In this document: in pieces, positions 45,901 through 55,228 of the stretch
Layout: every line of letters starts with the position of its first letter
Numbering within the stretch: position 1 is the stretch's first letter
Source of the DNA: Oligoflexales bacterium
GTDB taxonomy: Bacteria > Bdellovibrionota_B > Oligoflexia > Oligoflexales > RGVZ01
DNA length: 64,000 nt
Assembly (NCBI GenBank): GCA_947445775.1
Contig: CANFEB010000001.1
Span: 1 to 64,000 of the forward strand
Direction of reading: 5' to 3'
Program-made: the position numbers and the translations under genes
The notes under the pieces: model-generated
Databases searched by the model: none
Told to the model about the DNA's origin: nothing
Seen by the model: the letters and a program-made list of their open reading frames with translations, nothing else

Positions 45901-46347
45901 TCAGTTGAGGCCTTTCAATTCCGCAAGAAATTCATCCGGATCTTTGAAGTCTTTATATACGGATGCAAAACGCACATATGCGACTTTATCTTTGTCGTGA
46001 AGTTTCTCCATGATCATGTCACCCAGCTTTTGGCTGGACACCGTGCGCTCACCCAATTCCTGAATGGCGCGCTCGATACGATCCAGCATCTCCTCAATCT
46101 GCTCCATCGAGATCGGGCGTTTGCTGCAAGCGATTTGCAGCGACGTGGTCGCCTTGGGCCGCAGATAAGGCTCAATGCGACCGTCTTTTTTGACGATCTG
46201 GAAACTGAAATCTTCTTCTTTTTCGTAAGTCGTGAAACGGTGATTGCATTGGATGCACGAGCGCCGCCTGCGGACACTACGCCCCTCGTGGGAAAGGCGG
46301 CTTTCCAAAACCTTGGTATCTTCGAACGCACATTGCGGGCACTTCAC
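45901..46347 (-). CDS. nrdR: Ribonucleotide-reductase repressor NrdR
   Basis: NrdR is a zinc-ribbon/ATP-cone repressor of ribonucleotide reductase genes. MKCPQC and CIQCNHRFTTYE form the zinc ribbon, and IVKKDGRIEPYLRPKATTSLQIACSKRPIS begins the ATP cone. 148 residues is normal. It is 7 bases after glyA, a known neighbourhood (glyA-nrdR-rib). Confidence 0.96.
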   Translation of the reverse strand: MKCPQCAFEDTKVLESRLSHEGRSVRRRRSCIQCNHRFTTYEKEEDFSFQIVKKDGRIEPYLRPKATTSLQIACSKRPISMEQIEEMLDRIERAIQELGERTVSSQKLGDMIMEKLHDKDKVAYVRFASVYKDFKDPDEFLAELKGLN

Positions 46348-46354
46348 AGAAACC

Positions 46355-47623
46355 TCAATTCCAGATTTTGTAGAGCGGAAAGCGATTGGCCATGTCCGTC
46401 ACTTCGCGGCGCAGCATTGCCAGTTTTTCATCGTTTTTGAAATGCTCAAACGCAGTCCTGGTGTACCGAGCAATCATTTCCATTTCATCCAAACCCATTC
46501 CACGCGTCGTCACCGCGGGAGTTCCCATGCGAATGCCGCTGGTGACAAAAGGCGAACGTTTTTCATTGGGGACAGTGTTCTTGTTGACCGTGATGGCGGC
46601 CTTTCCAAGGGCCTCTTCGAGTTGTTTGCCACTCACAGCCAGCGAGGACAAATCGATCAGAAATAGGTGATTGTCCGTTCCGCCCGACACGATCTTGAAA
46701 TCCAATTGCACCATGGCCTTGGCCAGTGCTGCGGCATTGGCCACAACCTGTTGCTGATAGACCTTGAATTCCGGCCGGAGGGCCTCGCGAAAACACACCG
46801 CCTTGGCGGCAATGATGTGTTCCAGCGGTCCGCCTTGAATCCCTGGAAAGACGGCCTTGTTCAACTTGACGGCCAACTCATCATCGTTGGTCAGGATTAA
46901 TCCCCCGCGCGGACCGCGCAAGGTCTTGTGGGTTGTTGTGGTTACAACATGGGCGTGGGGAATCGGGCTCGGATGCAATCCAGTAGCCACCAGGCCAGCG
47001 ATGTGTGCCATGTCCACAAAAAGGTAGGCGCCGACTTCATCGGCAATGGCGCGAAACCGGGCAAAATCAAGGATTCGTGAATAAGCGCTGGCACCGGCCA
47101 AAATCATCTTGGGACGGACTTCGAGGGCTTTTTCCCGAACCGCCTCGTAGTTGATCGTCTCACTGACCGGATCGACACCGTAGATGTAGGAGTCGTAGAG
47201 AATTCCGGAAAAATTAACCTTGCTCCCGTGGGTCAGGTGACCACCGTGAGCCAGGTCAAGGCCGAGAATTTTTTCGCCCGGTTTGAGCAAGGCCAGATAA
47301 ACCGCGGCATTGGCCTGCGCCCCCGAGTGAGGCTGGACGTTGGCATGGCGCGCGCCAAAAAGTTCGCAGGCGCGGCTGATTGCCAGAGACTCCACCTGAT
47401 CAACGACCTCGCAGCCACCGTAATAGCGCTTGCCGGGAATGCCCTCTGCATACTTGTTGGTCAAGGGATTAGCGGCGGCCGACAAGACGGCGGGTGACGC
47501 AAAATTTTCAGAGGCGATCAGTTCAATGCCGTGACGTTGGCGCCCCAACTCTTCTTGGATCAGATTGAAAACTTCAGCATCTGAATGTTGCAGAATGGAC
47601 CAGGGTGATTCGCGGTGGGTCAT
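46355..47623 (-). CDS. glyA: Serine hydroxymethyltransferase
   Basis: GlyA interconverts serine and glycine with tetrahydrofolate. The PLP lysine is in [17 protein letters not shown], and [33 protein letters not shown] and [15 protein letters not shown] are typical. 422 residues. It is 15 bases after rpiB in the same direction, supporting cotranscription with nrdR downstream. Confidence 0.97.
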   Translation of the reverse strand: MTHRESPWSILQHSDAEVFNLIQEELGRQRHGIELIASENFASPAVLSAAANPLTNKYAEGIPGKRYYGGCEVVDQVESLAISRACELFGARHANVQPHSGAQANAAVYLALLKPGEKILGLDLAHGGHLTHGSKVNFSGILYDSYIYGVDPVSETINYEAVREKALEVRPKMILAGASAYSRILDFARFRAIADEVGAYLFVDMAHIAGLVATGLHPSPIPHAHVVTTTTHKTLRGPRGGLILTNDDELAVKLNKAVFPGIQGGPLEHIIAAKAVCFREALRPEFKVYQQQVVANAAALAKAMVQLDFKIVSGGTDNHLFLIDLSSLAVSGKQLEEALGKAAITVNKNTVPNEKRSPFVTSGIRMGTPAVTTRGMGLDEMEMIARYTRTAFEHFKNDEKLAMLRREVTDMANRFPLYKIWN

Positions 47624-47638
47624 CGATTTCTCCCTTTA

Positions 47639-48109
47639 TCAGTCTTCGATGCGAATTTTGAAATTCTTCTTTTCGATCTCACGGATTTTATCACGACGCA
47701 TTTTATGGCGCCCCCCGTCAAACCCGGTCTCTAGCCAGATTTTCAGAAAGTCTGCCGCACGGTGCACATTCAGCGACCGGGATCCAAGGCACAGCATATT
47801 GGCATCATTGTGGGCGCGGGACATTCTGGCGCTGTATTCGTCCCACACAACCGCAGCGCGAATGCCGGGGAATTTATTTGCGGCAATCGACATTCCGATT
47901 CCGCTGCCACACACCGCTACTCCGGCCTCAATCTTTCCGCTGATGAGGTCTTGCGCCAACATCGCGGCATAATCCGGGTAGTCGACTGATTGCTCATTGT
48001 CCAAGGCGACGCCGTAATCGACAGGTTCATGCCCCAAGGCCTTCACCAGCTCAGTCAGGGCTTCCTTGAGTTCCTTACCCGCATGGTCCGCCGCCAATCC
48101 GATAATCAT
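47639..48109 (-). CDS. rpiB: Ribose-5-phosphate isomerase B
   Basis: RpiB interconverts ribose-5- and ribulose-5-phosphate. GLAADHAGKELKEAL, YPDYAAMLAQ, GVAVCGSGIGMSIAANKFPGIRAAV and the active cysteine in CGSGIG are diagnostic. ATG at 48109 with AAGGA is preferred to 48127. It supplies ribulose-5-phosphate, the substrate of RibB encoded downstream. Confidence 0.94.
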   Translation of the reverse strand: MIIGLAADHAGKELKEALTELVKALGHEPVDYGVALDNEQSVDYPDYAAMLAQDLISGKIEAGVAVCGSGIGMSIAANKFPGIRAAVVWDEYSARMSRAHNDANMLCLGSRSLNVHRAADFLKIWLETGFDGGRHKMRRDKIREIEKKNFKIRIED

Positions 48110-48136
48110 GGGGAGTTTCCTTTGCAAAATGCAGGG

Positions 48137-48180
48137 AAAAAAACGGGGGCATCAGGCTGAACGGCCAATTGATACCCCCC
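48137..48180 (-). terminator. Rho-independent terminator after acpP
   Basis: On the minus strand GGGGGTATCA pairs with TGATGCCCCC (one wobble) and is followed by GTTTTTTT. It separates acpP from rpiB, so the rpiB-glyA-nrdR run needs its own promoter in the short remaining space. Confidence 0.8.
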
Positions 48181-48201
48181 TCAAAAATTCGTCAGGACGA
48201 T

Positions 48202-48444
48202 TTATGCCTCTTCGGTCTTCTTAATGAAGGCGATGGCGTCATTCACGGTACGAATATTTTCAGCCTCTTCATCTGGGATATCCACGCCAAAGGCTTCTTC
48301 CATCGCCATGACGAGTTCAACGATATCGAGAGAATCGGCACCCAGGTCCTCGATAAACTTGGCGTTAGTGGTCACAGCGGACTCTTCAACACCCAGTTGG
48401 CTCACGACGATTTGCTTAACTTTTTCCTCTACGGAAGCAGACAT
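48202..48444 (-). CDS. acpP: Acyl carrier protein
   Basis: An 80-residue acidic protein that carries acyl chains on a phosphopantetheine arm. The attachment serine is in [20 protein letters not shown]. Isolated from other fab genes in this window, since the upstream gene is an outer-membrane protein. A terminator follows closely. Confidence 0.96.
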   Translation of the reverse strand: MSASVEEKVKQIVVSQLGVEESAVTTNAKFIEDLGADSLDIVELVMAMEEAFGVDIPDEEAENIRTVNDAIAFIKKTEEA

Positions 48445-48550
48445 TCTTGCAACTCCTCAATGTGGTCTTCTGGCGGTGTTTCCCGCCATTCGGTGCCAGA
48501 AAGGGAATCAAAATCGGGGAGTTTTGGCAAGGCGCAATGCAAAGTAGACC

Positions 48551-49906
48551 TCAGAAAAAGACCCTTGAGGATAAAAGCAGGTTTGCCAGCGCCCCTTCCA
48601 CTTTCTGGATGGAATAGGAATCGGCCACCAATTGTCCCGACCCAGATCCGCTCTGTTTAACGTAAGTAACTGAAAACTCTCGGATTTTTTGTGAAAAAGC
48701 CACGCCCCATGAGTACCCATAAAAGTCGATGGCCGTCGCTTGGTTGGACAAATCGTCCTTGGGGGCCGGATAAAGGCTGGCATTCGAAAATAGGCCGCCC
48801 CGGAAAATCCAGCCTCCTGCGCCGGCCTCAAGGCCAACCGAATAATTATTGACCGTCTCCAGACCGCGGGATTTCTCGCTGGCGCCAACCAGATGCTGGA
48901 TTAAATCGGCGGCGACGAGCAAACTGCCGGCCTCCCCCCAGGCGACACCCATTTGATAGGTCCGGATTCCTGGTTCGTCCATTTCCCTAGATTTTCCTTC
49001 GAACGAGGTGAGTTCATTTTCGCTGCCCGGCAAGCCCGAAGACCCCGGACTTTCTGCCGTGTAATCTGAAACGGTGGTGTTATTGGCCAACGCATATGGA
49101 TACCGGTAACTGATTCCGGCGCGAAATTTTCCGGCAACCAAGATAGCCCCCGCGGTACCCAGGAGGCCTTCATTCAATGTTTCGTATTTAAGATTATGTG
49201 TGGTGAAGGCGCCGGATGTTTCCGAAACAATTTGAAAGTTCGATACCGCAGATTGCCGGCGGTAGTAGGCGCTTGAAATTCCGACCGATAACCAGTCGGT
49301 CAGAAGGTAGGAGATTCCCAATCCAGCCGACGACAGTGTCGAGGCCTCCTGGTAGGTCCGGTAGTAGTCGACCGATTCACCAGTCACCAAATCCACGCCC
49401 AGAAACGAATCGTTTTGATTGACGTTGCGCTCGTCAAGCGCCGCAAATCCGTACCCTAGCCCCAGGCGACCGCTGCGCAGGCTGGCCCCAAAAAAACCGG
49501 GGGACAGCGACTCGGCGCGTTCGACAAAGGGCTCGTCGCTCAGCGTCTGATCAAAAGATGTAGAAGATTGAATAAAGCCAATCCCCGAGATAGAAACCTC
49601 GGCCTGTTCCATCAGGCTGTAACCGGCCGGGTTCCAATAGACCGCGGAGGGGTCGTCAGCAATGGCGACAAAGGCACCGCCCAGGGCTGCCGCGCGAGGG
49701 CCTGGCAATAAATTTCGTTGATTAGAAAATGGGCCGGCCTTTGCTGACGGCGATGCCAGGGCCAGGAGTAGGGACAGGGCCACGGCTGACGGCGATGCCA
49801 GGGCCACGGCTGACGGCGCTGCCAGGGCCACGGCTGACGGCGCTGCCAGTGTCAGGGCCGCGGCGCTCGGACGTGGTTCGCCAAACAATTTTCTGATAAA
49901 GGTCAT
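48551..49906 (-). CDS. FadL-like/OmpP1 outer-membrane protein
   Basis: A 451-residue outer-membrane protein. The pattern PGPRAAALGGAFVAIADDPSAVYWNPAG, just after the signal, marks the FadL-related and Plug-containing families; the C-terminus ends in LLLSSRVFF, with a terminal phenylalanine. The signal peptide is lengthened by 24-base tandem repeats (APSAVALA-like) that fill its hydrophobic core. A fatty-acid or other hydrophobic cargo is possible. Start ATG at 49906 lacks a clear ribosome site. Confidence 0.7.
   Translation of the reverse strand: MTFIRKLFGEPRPSAAALTLAAPSAVALAAPSAVALASPSAVALSLLLALASPSAKAGPFSNQRNLLPGPRAAALGGAFVAIADDPSAVYWNPAGYSLMEQAEVSISGIGFIQSSTSFDQTLSDEPFVERAESLSPGFFGASLRSGRLGLGYGFAALDERNVNQNDSFLGVDLVTGESVDYYRTYQEASTLSSAGLGISYLLTDWLSVGISSAYYRRQSAVSNFQIVSETSGAFTTHNLKYETLNEGLLGTAGAILVAGKFRAGISYRYPYALANNTTVSDYTAESPGSSGLPGSENELTSFEGKSREMDEPGIRTYQMGVAWGEAGSLLVAADLIQHLVGASEKSRGLETVNNYSVGLEAGAGGWIFRGGLFSNASLYPAPKDDLSNQATAIDFYGYSWGVAFSQKIREFSVTYVKQSGSGSGQLVADSYSIQKVEGALANLLLSSRVFF
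49743..49856. repeat. 24-base tandem repeats in a signal peptide
   Basis: Units beginning GCTGACGGCG start at 49785, 49809 and 49833, 24 bases apart, with a related copy at 49743. They encode the APSAVALA-type core of the outer-membrane protein's signal peptide. Unit length is a multiple of three, so copy number changes the leader length only. Confidence 0.8.
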
Positions 49907-50025
49907 GGCATAGTATTCGGCATCGCCACGCGACTCTGGAGTCTACGCCGGTCCCGACTGGGATCCCGGTCCGATTCTTTAATCGCTGAGCCCGACGAGA
50001 CAGGAACCAATTCAGGGATTTTTGC

Positions 50026-50868
50026 ATGTTTACCAAAGCCGAATTTGTTGCCGTGTCGGATATCCACCTGGAGCGTCCAACGGATGTACGCGGACAAGTT
50101 CTGATTGAAGTCATCGATGCCTGTGCCGCTGCTCGGGTTGAGTGTTTTGCCCTGATCGGCGACATCTTCGACTTCTGCCTTGGCAACACCCGTTACTTTC
50201 AAAAAAAATTTGCGCCAATCAGCCAACGTTTGGAAGCCCTGGCTGCTGGCGGAACTCGCGTTATTTTCATCGAGGGCAACCACGAATTCAATATGGCTGG
50301 CATGGGCTGGCGGGGCGTTGAGGTCATCAGTGAAAGCAATGCCAACCCCGGTAAAATTTGGCAATCAGAGTCTGGCAAAAAAATCCTGATGACCCACGGT
50401 GATTTGTTTCAGGCCCCACGCGCCTACCTGGCGTTTCGCAGGGCAATCAAATCACGCGTGTTTTTGAGCGCAATCTCGGCAGTTCCCGGCGCAGCCTTGG
50501 ATGCCTATGCTTTGCGCCATGCGAAAGTTTCACGTTCACAAGATCCCTACCGAACCTTGGATGATGCGGCGATACTTGGCGACGCCAGAAAATTTGCCGT
50601 GGCTCAAAATGCGGATCATTTATTGTTTGGGCATTTTCATATGCCGTGGGCGGTGCCGATTGATATTGGAGTGGCCGCCGGAAATCGGAACAATCTGGAA
50701 AATCCAGTTAATCCAAGCAATCAGTCACTGATCCTGTGCATGGATTCCTGGGATAAACCTAATGTACTGGTGTTCGACGGCCAAGAATTCCACCGGGGCT
50801 TTACCAGCGGGCCAAAGCAACCGTTTGGCTTTGTATTAGCCAGTCGCTGGCGCGAAAGCGCGCACTGA
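50026..50868 (+). CDS. LpxH-like metallophosphoesterase
   Basis: A 280-residue two-metal phosphoesterase. VSDIHLERP, ALIGDIFDF, FIEGNHEF, MTHGDLFQ and LLFGHFHMPW give the five metal-binding motifs in order, close to UDP-2,3-diacylglucosamine pyrophosphatase (LpxH), a lipid A step. The core D-H-D-N-H-H set is complete. LpxH is the best guess; another phosphoesterase function is possible. It converges with the barrel gene at 50883. Confidence 0.75.
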   Translation: MFTKAEFVAVSDIHLERPTDVRGQVLIEVIDACAAARVECFALIGDIFDFCLGNTRYFQKKFAPISQRLEALAAGGTRVIFIEGNHEFNMAGMGWRGVEVISESNANPGKIWQSESGKKILMTHGDLFQAPRAYLAFRRAIKSRVFLSAISAVPGAALDAYALRHAKVSRSQDPYRTLDDAAILGDARKFAVAQNADHLLFGHFHMPWAVPIDIGVAAGNRNNLENPVNPSNQSLILCMDSWDKPNVLVFDGQEFHRGFTSGPKQPFGFVLASRWRESAH

Positions 50869-50882
50869 AAGTGCCCTTCTCG

Positions 50883-52601
50883 TTATAGCTCGGAGCGGAT
50901 CCCCAAATAAAACCGCGACGACTCGTAGGCTGCGGATTTGTTATTACCCAGCTCAAAAGAATGGGATTCATATTGCCAGGTCAGCCCGTATTCCGCAGCG
51001 CCCTTGGTGTCTGCCGGACGAAACAGCTTCAACTCGATGGCCGTACCCAGCGACGAAACAATGGACTGTTTCACGGCCTTGTAACCGAAACTACCGACCG
51101 TCAGCGGATAGAGGAACAAATCCCCCTGCACTCCCACCTTGCGGGTCGTATCGCCAACATTTAAATCGCCCCGGCCACCGATAAATCCGCCTAGAAAAAA
51201 TGCGTCTAGGCCGCCAAAGGTTTCACCGGAAACATTTAAGCCAACGAGTCGCCCAACACCGCCGTAACGCCAACGGTTTAACTGAAAAGAACTGCCACTG
51301 AATTCCTTGCCGCCCGGATACTCCAAATAGCCGTTACCGCGAAGGTCATAGCCGGTAAAACTTCCGTTCATGCTTGAACCAAAAGAAAAATCGGCTTCCA
51401 TGTCCCCAAACGCCTCGGCGCTCAGACGTCTGGTGCCACGCAAACTGAGGTTGTTGACTAGCGTATAAGGCGCAGCCGTCGATGCAGAAACAGGACCCGC
51501 AACAGACCAGGAACGAAGCCCGATTCCGAGTTCGCCCTCGGAAAAAATCCCGGCAGCGACCTTGCCGAAAAATGTGTCCTGCCGCCCGCCACCGATTCCA
51601 CCCTCTTCCTCAGAGGCTGGCGCGGGTGAAGCGGCTGGCGCTGGTTCAACCACCGCGGCGGCCGATGCCGGCGTAACAGCTGACGGATTCCCTGACGGAC
51701 TTGCTGGCAAATTCTCAGTCACTGCCATCGGTATCACCGGGATGGGACGGGTTCCAGATCCGAGAACCCCAGCGCCATATTCCGGTGTGGTGGTTTCCCG
51801 CGCGAACCTTGCGCGGGAGGCAATCCGGACCAACTTAACTCCATCCCCCACGCGAATGGCGCCCGGCTTGATCTGGTCAGTCAAACGCGCAATCGACGTC
51901 CGGCCCTTGACCTCTGCCACCTTGCCGCGGCCGAGCTCCTCCACGGAAAACTTGTTCCAGGCTCCCGTTGCCGGATGGCGCGAGGTCACCGACACGCGGG
52001 AAATTGCGATGTCGTCGCCAACTTCCACCCCTTGCTCTGCCCCCCCGGAAACCACAATAAAGCGGCCCTGCATGGACAAAACCTTGGCATCATAAGGCAC
52101 CCGGTTGAACAGGCGGAAAACCAGCCCTTCGATAACCCTTTTAACGCCATCGGCTCCCGCCGAGTCGATTCCGGCAGCATCAATTGACTCAGCCTCTTGC
52201 AACAAGATTTCCAACTTTCGCCCCACGAGGCGAGCGACAAAATCAATGGTGTCGGTACGGTCAAGAACCTCAAGGGAGACAAATCCATCAACTTCAAACT
52301 GTTCAATCAATTCATTTCTGACCTTCTCATCGGTTCTGGCACTGCGCGCCAGTTCAGCATCAATCACCCGAAACCTGCCGGAAGATTTTACGGCATCGGG
52401 AAAAGAACCTTTGACGTTGGCTTGGAAGGCTGACAAACGGGGGTTGGATACGATAGAAGGTGAAAAGTCGGGACTGAAGACCACGGCCCGCTCCAAGCGT
52501 GGCATGTCCACCGCTGCCAAGGAAACTCCTGCAGCGATATAGACAGCTGTCACCAGACAAGTCGTCCACAGAAAAATTTTGGCCATTAAATGTTTCGTCA
52601 T
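50883..52601 (-). CDS. FlgT-like/beta-barrel envelope protein downstream of spoVR
   Basis: A 572-residue protein with a signal peptide. The N-terminal periplasmic part (about 40-260) has the FDGFV-like segment and GRFIVVSGGAEQGVEVGDDIAI, a pattern seen in FlgT-like and lipoprotein-associated domains. An Ala/Pro-rich linker (AAAVVEPAPAASPAPAS) leads to a strand-rich C-terminal half that looks like an outer-membrane barrel. ATG at 52601 has GGGAG. Only 31 bases separate it from spoVR, so it is probably the fourth gene of that operon. Function unknown. Confidence 0.55.
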   Translation of the reverse strand: MTKHLMAKIFLWTTCLVTAVYIAAGVSLAAVDMPRLERAVVFSPDFSPSIVSNPRLSAFQANVKGSFPDAVKSSGRFRVIDAELARSARTDEKVRNELIEQFEVDGFVSLEVLDRTDTIDFVARLVGRKLEILLQEAESIDAAGIDSAGADGVKRVIEGLVFRLFNRVPYDAKVLSMQGRFIVVSGGAEQGVEVGDDIAISRVSVTSRHPATGAWNKFSVEELGRGKVAEVKGRTSIARLTDQIKPGAIRVGDGVKLVRIASRARFARETTTPEYGAGVLGSGTRPIPVIPMAVTENLPASPSGNPSAVTPASAAAVVEPAPAASPAPASEEEGGIGGGRQDTFFGKVAAGIFSEGELGIGLRSWSVAGPVSASTAAPYTLVNNLSLRGTRRLSAEAFGDMEADFSFGSSMNGSFTGYDLRGNGYLEYPGGKEFSGSSFQLNRWRYGGVGRLVGLNVSGETFGGLDAFFLGGFIGGRGDLNVGDTTRKVGVQGDLFLYPLTVGSFGYKAVKQSIVSSLGTAIELKLFRPADTKGAAEYGLTWQYESHSFELGNNKSAAYESSRFYLGIRSEL

Positions 52602-52632
52602 TTTTCAGCTCCCATCAAATGTCAGAAACGAC

Positions 52633-54123
52633 TCAAAATTTTTCCACCTGGTGATTGGTCCCATCAAACGTCACCCGGCGATTTGATTCCTCAACGATCG
52701 TTTCAATATGCACCGGCCTGCGCCATATCTTAAAAATATTCCGCAACGTCTCCAAAGCAAAATCATGCTTGAGGTCCATACCCTCGTGCTGATGAAGCAA
52801 CAGTAGTTCTCCCCGATTTTTGAAATTGGCGTCTTTAACCAGAATCACCGGTTGACCAAAATTTGTCAGTTGCTGAAGAAGGCGCCGCTTGATGTCGGCA
52901 AAATCTCGCCCGGAAATCACATGCTGACCGCTGCGGCGATCGTACTCATAAATGAACATCTTGGTCTCATGACAAAAATCTTCGTCAAGAAACTCGTCAA
53001 TGAACGTGATGTCGTTATGAATCTTTCGGATTTCAAATAGTTTTGCGCGTCCAAGCATTGCTTTGGTATCCCAAGACGCGCGTTTTCTGGGATCATCGCA
53101 GTCCATATAGTCCTTGCCAAAGCGCCCCTTGTCCCAGCGCCTTTCGACGTGGCGGAGCAATTCGACGCCTAGCTTATAGGGATTAAGTTGGCCAGGTTGC
53201 GACGCCACAATTCCGGCGTACTGCTCGCAATAATCGATGATTTCGCTCTCGGTGAGTGGCGCGAGTTTCGTCATCATTTCACTGTGCCAGTAGGTTGCCC
53301 AGCCTTCGTTCATGATCTTCGTTTGGCCTTGCGGGGCAAAGTAATAGGACTCTTCGCGAATAATCTCGAGGACCCGCTTTTGCCATCTTTCCATGGGCGC
53401 ATTGTCGATCAAAAATTTGAGCACATCACGCTCTGGATTTTCGGGAAAAGAACGCTGCTTCTCAGAAGCCTCAACCTGCTTTCTGGCTTGGGCATCGAGA
53501 AACTCCTTGGGATTCACATAACGGTCCATGTAGGACTTGGCCTTAATCTTGGAGACGGGTTTTGGCCGAGACGGCTCAGCATCAAGATCAGGCTTTTTTA
53601 CTGTTGCCCGAAATGGGGCGTGAATATCAATTAGATTTTCAATAGACAGGCACAGGTCAATGAACGACTCCACCTCATCGTGTCCAACATCATCAATCAA
53701 CGACCGGATGTAGCTGGCATGATTGGCCATCTGATCTAACATTTTGCGGTTGGTCTTGTGGAACCAGTAATTGTTTTTGAAAAAATCGCAGTGGGCGTAA
53801 ACATGCGCCATCACCGTTTTTTGAAAGGCCAAACTATTTGCGCGCAGCAGGTATGCATAACAAGGATTGGTGTTGATCACCATTTCGTAGATCGTGGACA
53901 ATCCGTAAGTATAGCTCTTGGAAAGCCGGTCGTATTCCATTCCAAAACGCCAGTGAGGGTATCTGGTTGGAAATCCACCGTAGGCAGCAATCTCGTTCAG
54001 TTGCTGGTAGTCAATCAGTTCAAATATGGTCGGAAAAAAATCGAGCCCGGCTGCCCTGGCAACATCCGCCAGATTTGCCGCGACGTCCCGCAATTCATTG
54101 GTTAACTGGGTTTTGAACTCCAT
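52633..54123 (-). CDS. spoVR: SpoVR-family protein
   Basis: A 496-residue conserved protein of the SpoVR/YcgB family: LDFFPTIFELIDYQQLNEIAAYGGFPTRYPHWRFGMEYDRL, VMAHVYAHCDFFKNN and IMNEGWATYWHSEMM are typical. Its biochemical role is unclear; in proteobacteria it accompanies the yeaGH stress genes. ATG at 54123 lies one base after the yeaH stop. Confidence 0.93.
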   Translation of the reverse strand: MEFKTQLTNELRDVAANLADVARAAGLDFFPTIFELIDYQQLNEIAAYGGFPTRYPHWRFGMEYDRLSKSYTYGLSTIYEMVINTNPCYAYLLRANSLAFQKTVMAHVYAHCDFFKNNYWFHKTNRKMLDQMANHASYIRSLIDDVGHDEVESFIDLCLSIENLIDIHAPFRATVKKPDLDAEPSRPKPVSKIKAKSYMDRYVNPKEFLDAQARKQVEASEKQRSFPENPERDVLKFLIDNAPMERWQKRVLEIIREESYYFAPQGQTKIMNEGWATYWHSEMMTKLAPLTESEIIDYCEQYAGIVASQPGQLNPYKLGVELLRHVERRWDKGRFGKDYMDCDDPRKRASWDTKAMLGRAKLFEIRKIHNDITFIDEFLDEDFCHETKMFIYEYDRRSGQHVISGRDFADIKRRLLQQLTNFGQPVILVKDANFKNRGELLLLHQHEGMDLKHDFALETLRNIFKIWRRPVHIETIVEESNRRVTFDGTNHQVEKF

Positions 54124-54124
54124 G

Positions 54125-55228
54125 TCACTTGCCCTTACCCAGAAAAACCTTGATGGCATCAATGATGGCATCGCGGTCCTTGATCTGGGCGATTGTCACA
54201 CGTTCACTTTTCTCGCCAAAATGCTTTTGTAGGTCTCTTAAAAACTGACCTGAACCATAACGGGACTCCACCTGTCCGTAGCAAAACAAGTTCGAGACTG
54301 GGAGCAGGTCCCCATCCAGGATTTTCATGCATTCCGCTGTGTCATTCCCTGACCAGTTGTCACCATCCGAAAAATGAAACAGGTAAATATTCCATTCGCT
54401 TGGGGGAAATTCGTCGGTGATCATCTTTGCTGCCAAGCGGTAGGCAGAACTGATCAAAGTCCCCCCCGACTCCTTGGTCCGGTAAAAGGTATCCTGATTG
54501 ACCTCGCGGGCGGTTGCGTCATGGATGATGTAGCGACGCTCGAGGCCTTCGTACTGCGTCTGCAACCATGTATCGAGCCAAAAGCTAGTGAGCCGGACAA
54601 TCTCCTTTTGTTCGTCTCCCATCGATCCAGAAACATCCATCATGTAGATGATGGCGGCATTCGCAACCGGCAGGTTCACAACTTTGTAGGACCGGTAACG
54701 CTTGTCTTCCTTGATTGGGATAATCATCGGATTATCCGGATTATATTTACCAGATGAAATGGAGCGCTTCAGGGCTTCCTTGTACGTCTTCTTGAAGTGC
54801 CGGAGGGACTCTGGACCCTGGCGCAAGATTCCTGTGTACTTGTACTGGCGGTCCTTGATGTTTTTCTTGCCCTTGTTCTCGATATTGGGCAATTGAAGTT
54901 CTTCGCCAAGAATCTGGGCCAATTCCTGCAGGGAAACGTCCACTTCGAGGCTATGCTGCCCTTCCTGATTCCCTGCCTCGCCCTCACCGGGCTCGCCCTG
55001 ACCCGGCTGCACGGCATCGCCGACTTCACCCTTGCCCTGGCCGACTCCGCCCTGTTCTTGCGTCCCAAATTGAAAATGAGGGATCTCAATCCGTGGCAAG
55101 GGGATGGTAACAACCTTCTTCCCCTGTCGCGCAAGCAAGTCTCCGTTTGAAATGAATCTGCGGAGTTCCTGCTTGATCTTGCCACGAACAATTTTGCGGA
55201 ATCGGTTGAGGTCCGACTCCATCTTCAT
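54125..55228 (-). CDS. yeaH: YeaH/YhbH family protein (DUF444, von Willebrand-A like)
   Basis: A 367-residue protein with a metal-ion-dependent adhesion site, [15 protein letters not shown], and [12 protein letters not shown]. The Gly/Glu-rich stretch around residues 55-95 is typical of the family. It acts with PrkA in general stress and starvation in enterobacteria. One-base overlap with prkA and one-base gap to spoVR mark a tight operon. Confidence 0.93.
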   Translation of the reverse strand: MKMESDLNRFRKIVRGKIKQELRRFISNGDLLARQGKKVVTIPLPRIEIPHFQFGTQEQGGVGQGKGEVGDAVQPGQGEPGEGEAGNQEGQHSLEVDVSLQELAQILGEELQLPNIENKGKKNIKDRQYKYTGILRQGPESLRHFKKTYKEALKRSISSGKYNPDNPMIIPIKEDKRYRSYKVVNLPVANAAIIYMMDVSGSMGDEQKEIVRLTSFWLDTWLQTQYEGLERRYIIHDATAREVNQDTFYRTKESGGTLISSAYRLAAKMITDEFPPSEWNIYLFHFSDGDNWSGNDTAECMKILDGDLLPVSNLFCYGQVESRYGSGQFLRDLQKHFGEKSERVTIAQIKDRDAIIDAIKVFLGKGK